This document shows positions 1 to 6,864 of a stretch of DNA of 6,864 bases, piece after piece. Position numbers and translations under genes: made by a program. The notes under the pieces are model-generated. The model did not search any database, was not told the origin of the DNA, and saw nothing but the letters and a program-made list of their open reading frames with translations. Where the stretch lies: contig JAIVGV010000394.1 in assembly GCA_020201365.1 (NCBI GenBank), positions 1-6,864 of the forward strand, read 5' to 3'. Source of the DNA: Acidobacteriota bacterium (GTDB taxonomy: Bacteria > Acidobacteriota > Blastocatellia > Pyrinomonadales > Pyrinomonadaceae). Numbering within the stretch: position 1 is the first letter of the stretch; each line of letters begins with the position of its first letter.

Positions 1-1
1 C

Positions 2-76
2 TCCTACCCGCGCCCCGTCTCCGGTCAGCCGCGCAATACGCCTTCGCCGCAGCCGCAGCGCACGCCCTCGCCTTGA
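2..76 (+). CDS. C-terminal end of an unidentified proline-rich protein (partial)
   Basis: Reading from base 2, this frame encodes a short tail rich in Pro, Ser, Thr, Gln and Arg, with the pattern NTPSPQPQRTPSP, and stops at TGA 74-76. Such low-complexity tails are common at the C-terminus of exported or surface proteins, but no domain is visible and the function cannot be named. The frame was chosen because its composition looks like a natural disordered tail and because it stops just before the repeat array that starts at 94. Frame 1 is also open here and would run into that array, which is less plausible. The rest of the gene lies outside the window. Confidence 0.4.
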   Translation, partial: SYPRPVSGQPRNTPSPQPQRTPSP

Positions 77-93
77 GCCGGGCGCATCTAACT

Positions 94-184
94 AAGTCCG
101 ATGTCCAAAGTCCGAAGTCTAAAGTCCACAGTCTGAAGTCAGTGAGTCAAGTCTGACATTGGACATTGGACTTTAGACTTCGAT
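94..184. repeat. Period-7 heptamer array that reverses orientation (AAGTCCA family)
   Basis: From 94 the sequence divides into consecutive heptamers: aagtccg, atgtcca, aagtccg, aagtcta, aagtcca, cagtctg, aagtcag. After a degenerate centre it continues in the opposite orientation: cattgga, cattgga, ctttaga, cttcgat. The two halves form a perfect 16-bp inverted repeat (113-128 with 167-182). A second 8-bp pair joins 101-108 to 159-166, as an alternative pairing, and a small inner stem joins 138-142 to 153-157. The transcript or single-stranded DNA could fold into a long hairpin. The array lies between the end of the upstream gene and the leader of the 354-728 gene. It resembles in kind the short tandem heptamer repeats known from cyanobacterial genomes. 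Its role is unknown; a 3'-end hairpin or a slippage-generated element are both possible. Confidence 0.8.
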
Positions 185-252
185 CAGCCGCCCGCGCCGC
201 GATCTTTTTGTCGCTAAATTATTTGTAACCTTGCGCCCCCTCCCGCCGTCTC

Positions 253-308
253 AACGGTTGTGAACGGTTCGCGAGTTTGAGCCGGGAACGCGGGGTCGGT
301 TCGACCCC
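253..308 (+). other. Structured leader: phased direct repeat and hairpin upstream of the small exported-protein gene
   Basis: The heptamer AACGGTT occurs at 253-259 and 263-269, a spacing of exactly 10 bp, or about one helical turn, which would suit a dimeric DNA-binding protein. Downstream, 292-298 (ggggtcg) pairs with 302-308 (cgacccc) around a 3-base loop. An AT-rich patch (about 205-228) just before them stands out in a GC-rich background and is the likeliest promoter area, but no convincing -35/-10 pair can be assigned. A regulatory role is inference only. Confidence 0.25.
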
Positions 309-353
309 CGAAACTTTCACCCGCCCGCGGGGGCGCGGAAACAGGAGCGACAG

Positions 354-728
354 ATGAGCAGATTCATTTCGAGGGCGTTGGCCATCATGATCATCTCGGC
401 GCTGGCGGGGCTGACCGCCTTCGCCGCGGGCAAGTCGGAGCGCATCAACTTCAGCGACGACTTCCAACTCGGCGGCACCGCCGTCAAGAAGGGGACTTAC
501 AAGGTCACCTTCGACGAGGCGACGGGCGAGCTGAGCATCGCGAAGGGCGACAAGGTCATCGCCAAGGCGAAGGCGCACGCCGAGCCGCTCAAGGAGGCGA
601 GCGCGCACACGAAGTTCTCGATGACGACGGAGAACGGCGTGCAGGTGCTCCACAGCGTCACCTACTCGGGCGACGACCAAACCATCGTCGTCGGCGAGGG
701 CAGCGCGACGACCTCCTCGGTGAAGTAA
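354..728 (+). CDS. Small exported protein of unknown function (124 aa)
   Basis: The protein has an N-terminal Sec-type signal peptide: Arg at residues 3 and 7, a hydrophobic stretch at about 8-23, and a likely cleavage after TAFA at residue 24. The mature part is about 100 residues, rich in Lys, Thr and short beta-strand patterns. It contains a GGTAVKKGTYKVTFDEATGE segment (about 40-59) followed by LSIAKGDKVIAKAKA, which suggests a small all-beta domain. I recall similar small exported proteins in Acidobacteria but know no established function. The start is well supported: AGGAG at 343-347 sits 6 bases before ATG 354. It appears to be its own transcription unit, with the heptamer array upstream and a strong terminator (779-810) 50 bp after the stop. 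Low sequence complexity limits any firmer call. Confidence 0.85.
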   Translation: MSRFISRALAIMIISALAGLTAFAAGKSERINFSDDFQLGGTAVKKGTYKVTFDEATGELSIAKGDKVIAKAKAHAEPLKEASAHTKFSMTTENGVQVLHSVTYSGDDQTIVVGEGSATTSSVK

Positions 729-778
729 GTCCGCGCGCATCCGGAGCGACGGATCGGGCTCGCGAAAAAGGCGTCGAA

Positions 779-810
779 AAGCCCCGGAAACTTGCGGGTT
801 TTCGGGGCTT
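779..810 (+). terminator. Intrinsic terminator after the small exported-protein gene
   Basis: Bases 779-791 pair with 798-810 over 13 bp, with one G-T wobble at 787/802 and a 6-base loop (ttgcgg). The GC-rich base of the stem is followed by a short T-containing stretch (cttcttc). A run of A residues precedes the stem, so it could also stop transcription arriving on the minus strand. It separates the 354-728 gene from the DUF1800 gene. Confidence 0.8.
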
Positions 811-865
811 CTTCGCGCCCGCGCGCCCGCCGCCCGAAGGCTCACGCCGCGCCGTGCGTCGGGTG

Positions 866-871
866 TATGAT
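866..871 (+). promoter_or_regulatory. Possible -10 element (TATGAT) upstream of DUF1800
   Basis: TATGAT matches the sigma-70 -10 consensus at five of six positions and lies 94 bp before the DUF1800 start, after the preceding terminator. No matching -35 hexamer is seen at the usual spacing, so this is a weak call based on the hexamer and its position. Confidence 0.25.
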
Positions 872-964
872 CGCTCGGGAAATTAGTTCAACCGGGCGCG
901 GCGTCGGCGCGTCTAAAGTGACGGCGCTCGGAGTTTCGGCAATCTCTTTCGTGACGGCGGTGTG

Positions 965-3079
<2,115 letters not shown>

Positions 3080-3081
3080 AA

Positions 3082-3155
3082 AGCCGTCAACCGTCAGCCG
3101 TGACAAGTAAGATTTGGTTTTACCCGTCACCTGTCACCGTTCACCTGTCACGGCT
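3082..3155. repeat. Second heptamer array with inverted repeat, between DUF1800 and DUF1501
   Basis: Three heptamers run at 3082-3102 (agccgtc, aaccgtc, agccgtg) and four at 3124-3151 (ccgtcac, ctgtcac, cgttcac, ctgtcac). The outer parts form a perfect 10-bp inverted repeat, agccgtgaca (3096-3105) with tgtcacggct (3146-3155). An 11-bp direct repeat, tcacctgtcac, occurs at 3127-3137 and 3141-3151. The array begins 3 bp after the DUF1800 stop and ends 3 bp before the DUF1501 ribosome binding site. Its unit differs from the 94-184 array but its period and mirrored layout are the same. The hairpin could affect mRNA stability or the relative expression of the two genes; this is inference. Confidence 0.75.
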
Positions 3156-3157
3156 TT

Positions 3158-3163
3158 GAGAGG
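3158..3163 (+). promoter_or_regulatory. Ribosome binding site fixing the DUF1501 start
   Basis: GAGAGG lies 7 bases before ATG 3171. It supports that start over the upstream in-frame TTG at 3114, whose translation would run through the heptamer array and push the twin-arginine signal 19 residues inward. Confidence 0.75.
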
Positions 3164-3170
3164 TGTTGAG

Positions 3171-4451
3171 ATGAACCGGAGATTCTTTCTGAAGTCGGGC
3201 GGCGTGGCGCTGGCGAGCATCGGCGCGACGACTCTCGCGCCGTCGTTTTTGCAGCGCGCGGCGCTGGCGCAGACGAACAAGATCACTGGCGGCATGGCGA
3301 CCGGAAGGCGTAAGACGCTCATCGCCATCTTCCAGCGCGGCGCGGTGGACGGCTTGAACGTCGTCGTGCCGCACGGCGAGAAGAGCTATTACTCGTTCCG
3401 CCCGACGCTCGCCGTCCCGCAGCCGGGCAAGGCGGCGGCGGGCGAGTCGGTCGTTGATCTCGACGGCTTCTTCGGTCTGCACCCCGCGCTCGCGCCCTTC
3501 AAGCCGATCTGGGACGCGAAGCGGCTGGCGGTCGTCCACGCCGCGGGCTCGCCCGACAACACGCGCTCGCACTTCGACGCGCAGGACTACATGGAGTCCG
3601 GCACGCCCGGCGTGAAATCCACGGACGACGGCTGGCTCAACCGCTACCTTCAGGCGCAGCCCGACCCGAAGGCTTCTCCGTTCCGCGCCGTCGCCATGAC
3701 GCAGAACCTGCCGCGCGTGTTGCAGGGGCGCGCGCCGTCGCTCGCCATCCCGAACCTCGATCAGTTCGCCGTGCGCGCCGGTCAGTCGTCGCAGCTCGTG
3801 CAGGGCGGCTTCGAGTCAATCTACGATCAGGCGGCGGGCGACGCGCTGCGCGGCACGGGGCGCGAGACGTTCGAGGCGATCAACTTTTTGAAGAAGGTGA
3901 ACCCCTCGCAGTACCAGCCCGAAAACGGCGCCGAGTACCCGCGCACGCCGTATGGGAACGCGCTCTTGCAGATCGCGCAGCTCATCAAGGCGGGCGTCGG
4001 GCTCGAAGTCGCCTTCACAGACATACAGGGCTGGGACACGCACGTTAATCAGGGCAACGCGCGCGGTCAGCTCGCCGCGCGGCTCACGGAGTTCGGTGCG
4101 GGCATCGCCGCGCTCCACACAGACCTTGGCGCGCGCACGGACGATGTCGTGATCTTGACGATGTCCGAGTTCGGTCGCACCGCCCGCGAGAACGGCAACC
4201 GCGGGACGGATCACGGTCACGCCAACGCGATGTTCGTCGTCGGCGGTGCGGTGCGCGGCGGCAAGGTTTACGGCGACTGGCCCGGGCTCGACGCCGACAA
4301 GCTCTACGAGGGGCGAGACCTCGCCCTGACGACCGACTTCCGCGACGTGTTCGGCGAAGTCGCGTCGAAGCACTTGGGCAACGCCGATCTCTCGAAGGTC
4401 TTTCCGGGCTACGCGGCTTCCGCCGCGAAGTTCCGCGGCGTACTCGGCTAA
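3171..4451 (+). CDS. DUF1501 family protein with twin-arginine signal
   Basis: This 426-residue protein belongs to the DUF1501 family (Pfam PF07394), which is grouped with the alkaline phosphatase/sulfatase-like fold; no substrate is established. The N-terminus is a classic Tat signal: NRRFFLK at 2-8, a moderately hydrophobic stretch to about 27, and ALA at 31-33 as the probable cleavage site, so export is probably of a folded, perhaps metal-loaded protein. Family motifs seen are FQRGAVDGLNVVVP after the signal, SHFDAQDYMESG, GWDTH (287-291), MSEFGRT (331-337) and GTDHGHAN (345-352). The Asp, His and Glu residues in these last motifs are candidate metal ligands by analogy with the fold. It is the second gene of a likely DUF1800-DUF1501 operon, and a long hairpin follows 47 bp after its stop. 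Length and motif order look normal and intact. Confidence 0.95.
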   Translation: MNRRFFLKSGGVALASIGATTLAPSFLQRAALAQTNKITGGMATGRRKTLIAIFQRGAVDGLNVVVPHGEKSYYSFRPTLAVPQPGKAAAGESVVDLDGFFGLHPALAPFKPIWDAKRLAVVHAAGSPDNTRSHFDAQDYMESGTPGVKSTDDGWLNRYLQAQPDPKASPFRAVAMTQNLPRVLQGRAPSLAIPNLDQFAVRAGQSSQLVQGGFESIYDQAAGDALRGTGRETFEAINFLKKVNPSQYQPENGAEYPRTPYGNALLQIAQLIKAGVGLEVAFTDIQGWDTHVNQGNARGQLAARLTEFGAGIAALHTDLGARTDDVVILTMSEFGRTARENGNRGTDHGHANAMFVVGGAVRGGKVYGDWPGLDADKLYEGRDLALTTDFRDVFGEVASKHLGNADLSKVFPGYAASAAKFRGVLG

Positions 4452-4498
4452 GGCGCGTCGAAATTTGGGAAGCGAGCGGCGAGGAGAGCGGTCGCTAA

Positions 4499-4536
4499 AC
4501 GCGAAGGGCGCGGTGCTAAAGCCGCGCCCTTCGCGT
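4499..4536 (+). terminator. Long hairpin after DUF1501, probable terminator
   Basis: Bases 4499-4513 pair perfectly with 4522-4536 over 15 bp, around an 8-base loop (tgctaaag). It stands 47 bp after the DUF1501 stop and before the promoter area of the next gene. The following sequence (cttgcg) lacks a real T tract, so termination is likely but less certain than for the other two hairpins. Confidence 0.6.
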
Positions 4537-4568
4537 CTTGCGACGTGCGGCACGCGCTCACGCTCGGC

Positions 4569-4574
4569 TATACT
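4569..4574 (+). promoter_or_regulatory. Possible -10 element (TATACT) upstream of the propeller gene
   Basis: TATACT matches the -10 consensus at five of six positions and lies between the hairpin at 4499-4536 and ATG 4618, 43 bp before the start codon. A partial -35-like TTGCGA (4538-4543) is 25 bp upstream, too far for a normal spacing, so the call is tentative. Confidence 0.3.
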
Positions 4575-4617
4575 CACACCATCTCCCGCGACACGAAGAT
4601 TCGCCCTCGTCAAACAC

Positions 4618-5994
4618 ATGATCGATCACGTCTCATCCGTCTCCGCCCGCGCGCTCGCGCCCGCGCCTTGGCGCGCCGTCGCGTCGTTCGTCTTCCTCGC
4701 GTCGCTCGTCGTCTCCGCCCGCGCCGCGTCGCCCGCGTGGGAGACGAAGCTCGACGGCGACGTGCGCTTCTACCAGCAGTCGGAGCTCGGCGTGCTCGCC
4801 GTCGGGACGGAGAAATCCCTTTACGCGGTTGACGGCGAGACGGGCGAGACGCTGTGGCGGCGCAAGGGCGCGCGCTTCGACGAGGAGGACGTGGCGTTCG
4901 TCCCCGGAACCGACTACGTGCTGCTCTGCGAAGAGCGGAAGGACAGGACGCGCCTCGAAGCGGCGGACGTGCTGACGGGAAGAACCTTGTGGCAGTCCGA
5001 CAAGGTGAAGGGCGTCGTGATGCAGTCGGCGGTTGACGAGGACGCGGGGCTGCTCGCCCTCGTCACGGTGCGCGACGCGCGGGATCGCGCGCGCGAAGGC
5101 TTCAGGCGCAAGCCGACGGTTCACGTCTTCGAGCTGGCGAGCGGGAGAGAGCTTTGGAAGTACGAACTCGAATCGGAGATCGAGCTGATGCCTTCGGAGT
5201 GGCGCGACGACGGCAAGGACGTCGCCTACACGCTGCACAACTACCGCCCGCCCGCGTTCCTCGACGGTCGTCTTTATCTCTTCTACGAGGGCGTGACCTC
5301 GCTCGACGCGCGCGAAGGCAAGGAAGGGAAGCAGCGCGAGAAATTTAAAGTCAACGAGGACGGTTTGGCGCTCACGGAAGCCGATCCGGTCGCGGACGCA
5401 GAGTACATCTACGCTTCGGGGCGCGGTCGCGTGCGCGCCATCTCGCGCGCGACGGGCGACACCGCCTGGGAGGCGAAAGATTTAGGGCTCACGCCGGAGA
5501 TGCTACTGCTGAACGGCGTGCTCTACGTCCGCACGGGCGGGCAGTTCGTCCGCCTCAAGGACGGCGAACTCGCCGAGCGCGGACCTTACGGCGTGAGCGC
5601 GCTCGACGCCGCGACCGGAAAGACTCTGTGGCGCTTCAAGGGTGCGGACAAGGGCATCACGAACATCGCCGTGCCTGACGCTTCGACGATAGTCGTCGCC
5701 GACCGCGACGATCTCATCGCGCTCGACGCGCGCACGGGCAAGCGCCGCGCGAAAATCTCGCACAAGGTCGAGGGCGCGTCGTTCGTCGTCGTCAACGAGG
5801 GCGGTCGCGCGGTCGTCGGCGGTCGCAACGAGGTCGCGGCGTTCGACACGTCGTTAAATTCACAAGGTCGCATCGTCGAGCTGTGGCGCGCGCGCCACGA
5901 GCGCGCGGGGCTTGGGCGCGCTGCGCTGGTCTGGACTCGCCGCGCAAATCTCCATGCCCGATCTCTCCTCGCTCGCCGCGCAAGCCGCGCGTGA
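4618..5994 (+). CDS. Secreted PQQ-like beta-propeller protein, N-terminal part (frameshifted gene)
   Basis: A signal peptide (hydrophobic core about 20-32, cleavage near SARA at 36) precedes a chain of PQQ-like (WD40-like) propeller repeats of the form D-x-x-TG-x-x-x-W. Clear copies are at about 67-82, 112-128, 168-182, 272-288 and 326-342, with weaker ones at 366-379 and 406-428. This fold often forms an eight-bladed propeller serving as a scaffold or cofactor site; many members are not PQQ enzymes, and nothing here proves PQQ binding. ATG 4618 is preferred over upstream starts because it gives the signal peptide and avoids the hairpin at 4499-4536; no clear Shine-Dalgarno sequence is visible. 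From about 5907 the frame loses the expected composition and ends early at 5994, while the sense continues in the next frame. Removing one base near 5907-5916 gives a single open frame of 598 residues ending at 6415. Confidence 0.85.
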   Translation: MIDHVSSVSARALAPAPWRAVASFVFLASLVVSARAASPAWETKLDGDVRFYQQSELGVLAVGTEKSLYAVDGETGETLWRRKGARFDEEDVAFVPGTDYVLLCEERKDRTRLEAADVLTGRTLWQSDKVKGVVMQSAVDEDAGLLALVTVRDARDRAREGFRRKPTVHVFELASGRELWKYELESEIELMPSEWRDDGKDVAYTLHNYRPPAFLDGRLYLFYEGVTSLDAREGKEGKQREKFKVNEDGLALTEADPVADAEYIYASGRGRVRAISRATGDTAWEAKDLGLTPEMLLLNGVLYVRTGGQFVRLKDGELAERGPYGVSALDAATGKTLWRFKGADKGITNIAVPDASTIVVADRDDLIALDARTGKRRAKISHKVEGASFVVVNEGGRAVVGGRNEVAAFDTSLNSQGRIVELWRARHERAGLGRAALVWTRRANLHARSLLARRASRA

Positions 5995-6415
5995 TCAATT
6001 CAACTCACGCTTCGAGACCTTCGGGCTCGCGCGCCGCGCCGCAGGGTTAGCCTCGCTCACGCGCAACGCCGGAAGCCTCGGCGCGCCGCGCGTCACCGTC
6101 CCGCGTCCTTCAAACTCCGACATCGAAGGGGGTCTGCTTGATCGTCTCGACCCGGCGAGCCAACTCGAACGCCTCTCGCGCTACCTCTGGCGGCAGCGGC
6201 GGCTCGCGGAGCTTCGCGGTCAGTGGATGTACTTCTACACGAGCGTCCCCGGCGGGAGCGGACTCGCGGGCGTCAACGTCAACGACGGCGAGACCGACCG
6301 CACGGTGCGCCTCCCCGATCCCGACGCGCGCTTCATCAGCGACGAGGTACTCGATCTCCTCTACACCGCCAAAGGCGAACGCCTCTACGCCCTCCGCCTA
6401 GACGCGCGCGACTGA
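5912..6415 (+). CDS. Continuation of the PQQ-like propeller protein in the +1 frame (C-terminal part)
   Basis: This frame is open from 5858 and carries protein-like sequence from about 5908. It has an Ala/Leu/Arg-rich helical region (SMPDLSSLAAQAARDQF and onward, through LSRYLWRQRRLAELRGQ). A last propeller-like strand set follows: WMYFYTS, GVNVNDGETDRTVRLPDP, ISDEVLDLLYTAKGERLYAL. The VNVNDGETDR segment parallels the D-x-x-TG repeats of the upstream part and probably closes the propeller. It lacks a signal peptide and a ribosome binding site. TTG 5912 and ATG 5954 are only nominal starts. The simplest reading is the 3' part of the 4618 gene displaced by one base. Whether the gene is broken, mis-sequenced or recoded cannot be decided from the window. 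A strong terminator follows 24 bp after the stop. Confidence 0.7.
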   Translation: MGALRWSGLAAQISMPDLSSLAAQAARDQFNSRFETFGLARRAAGLASLTRNAGSLGAPRVTVPRPSNSDIEGGLLDRLDPASQLERLSRYLWRQRRLAELRGQWMYFYTSVPGGSGLAGVNVNDGETDRTVRLPDPDARFISDEVLDLLYTAKGERLYALRLDARD

Positions 6416-6438
6416 CGACACGCCAGCTCAGAGACAAA

Positions 6439-6479
6439 TCCGCGCCGCCGCGTGATGAATCTTCACGCGGCGGCGCGGA
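6439..6479. terminator. Bidirectional-type terminator between convergent genes
   Basis: Bases 6439-6455 pair perfectly with 6463-6479 over 17 bp, with a 7-base loop (tgaatct). On the plus strand the stem is followed by a broken T tract (gtcgttttcgttt), which suits termination of the propeller gene. On the minus strand a short TTT follows, so it may also serve the convergent gene ending at 6520. Confidence 0.85.
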
Positions 6480-6519
6480 GTCGTTTTCGTTTACGGAGTC
6501 GCGCTTGTCGCGTTAGCGC

Positions 6520-6864
6520 CTAGCCGTGCGGGAGGCTCGTGATCTGTTTGCTGTTGAAGGTCGTCTTCCCGTTGCCGTTGTCGTCGAGCAGCGTGTCTTC
6601 CATGACGATGATACCCACCGTCACAGTCTCCGAAGTGACCTGCATGACGATCTCGGCGCGCGCGTCTTCGTCCGGGCTGAGGCGAAGGTGCTTCGCCACG
6701 GCAGTCTTAAAGTAGGGAGCCGACACCTCTAAGATGTATTCGCCCTCCTTCGGGGCGGCGAAGCTGAACTCGCCGGTGTCGGACGCGGTCTCTGTAAGTT
6801 TCTCCTTCGTGCGCTCGTTAGTGAGTGTAACCTGCGCCCCCGCGATGACAGCGCCGTTCGGATC
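6520..6864 (-). CDS. Carboxypeptidase-regulatory-like domain protein, C-terminal part (partial)
   Basis: Read on the minus strand from the window edge, 114 codons are open down to TAG (complement of 6520-6522). The sequence begins at NGAVIAGAQVTLTNERT, continues through TASDTGEFSFAAPKEGEYIL and reaches VSAPYFKTAVAKHLRL. This is the typical seven-stranded carboxypeptidase-regulatory-like (CarboxypepD_reg, Pfam PF13620) beta-sandwich, with its G-x-x-x-x-G-A-x-V-x-L opening and D-x-x-G-x-F-x-F hairpin. The tail then has an SETVTV strand, an acidic-glycine loop (DDNGNG), and ends with NSKQITSLPHG. In Acidobacteria this domain often precedes TonB-dependent receptor barrels, but it also occurs alone; here the protein stops about where a plug domain would begin. 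The start lies beyond the window; the GTG at 6724-6726 cuts the domain in half and is not the true start. Confidence 0.85.
   Translation of the reverse strand, partial: DPNGAVIAGAQVTLTNERTKEKLTETASDTGEFSFAAPKEGEYILEVSAPYFKTAVAKHLRLSPDEDARAEIVMQVTSETVTVGIIVMEDTLLDDNGNGKTTFNSKQITSLPHG

Noticed and set aside
94..184. CRISPR array
   Set aside because: The units are 7 bp, contiguous and degenerate, with no spacers and no cas genes nearby.
219..845. Long minus-strand open frame (208 aa) over the small exported-protein gene
   Set aside because: It is Arg-rich with shadow-like composition, spans the plus-strand gene and its terminator, and shows no domain; the plus-strand gene has a ribosome binding site and a signal peptide.
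918..959. Direct repeat GTGACGGCG at 918-926 and 951-959
   Set aside because: Nine bases of GC-rich sequence repeated once at 33 bp is not convincing without conservation data.
3114..3170. Upstream TTG start for DUF1501
   Set aside because: It would translate the heptamer array and bury the twin-arginine signal; ATG 3171 has a good ribosome binding site at 3158-3163.
4465..4617. Upstream start for the propeller gene
   Set aside because: It would place the 4499-4536 hairpin and a possible -10 element inside the coding region and move the signal peptide 51 residues inward.
3816..5238. Minus-strand frames 3816-4619 and 4633-5238
   Set aside because: They lie opposite DUF1501 and the propeller gene, both of which have clear family motifs; the antisense products show none.
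6526..6732. Plus-strand 68-aa frame near the right edge
   Set aside because: It is opposite the carboxypeptidase-regulatory-like domain, which has clear family features on the minus strand.

Overview
The window is GC-rich, with genes that strongly favour G or C at third codon positions. It carries four recognisable families of exported or surface protein: DUF1800, DUF1501, a PQQ-like beta-propeller protein and a carboxypeptidase-regulatory-like domain. This mix, with many hypothetical exported proteins and heptamer repeat arrays between genes, best fits an Acidobacteriota genome, perhaps of the Blastocatellia type. That assignment is an inference from gene content; there is no rRNA or other taxonomic marker here. 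I saw no tRNA, rRNA, CRISPR array, transposase or phage gene.

Layout, left to right. (1) The proline-rich C-terminus of a gene entering from the left ends at 76. (2) A period-7 repeat array that reverses orientation near its middle spans 94-184. (3) A small exported protein (354-728) follows a structured leader and ends at a strong intrinsic terminator (779-810). (4) A DUF1800 gene (965-3079) and a DUF1501 gene (3171-4451) lie in the same direction, separated by 91 bp that hold a second heptamer array folding into an inverted repeat just ahead of the DUF1501 ribosome binding site. A long hairpin follows at 4499-4536. (5) A secreted PQQ-like beta-propeller gene (4618-6415) is split into two frames by an apparent one-base shift near 5907-5916. 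(6) A 17-bp-stem terminator (6439-6479) separates it from a convergent minus-strand gene (6520 to the window edge) encoding a carboxypeptidase-regulatory-like domain.

How the genes work together. Every gene whose N-terminus is visible has a signal peptide, so this is a cluster of cell-envelope or periplasmic proteins. DUF1800 and DUF1501 are known to occur side by side in many bacteria and probably act as a pair whose role is not settled. DUF1501 carries a clear twin-arginine signal and a metal-site-like motif set, so it probably folds in the cytoplasm before export. The flanking genes look like separate transcription units. The most notable points are the uncharacterised DUF1800-DUF1501 pair, the two mirror-image heptamer arrays, and the frameshift in the propeller gene.
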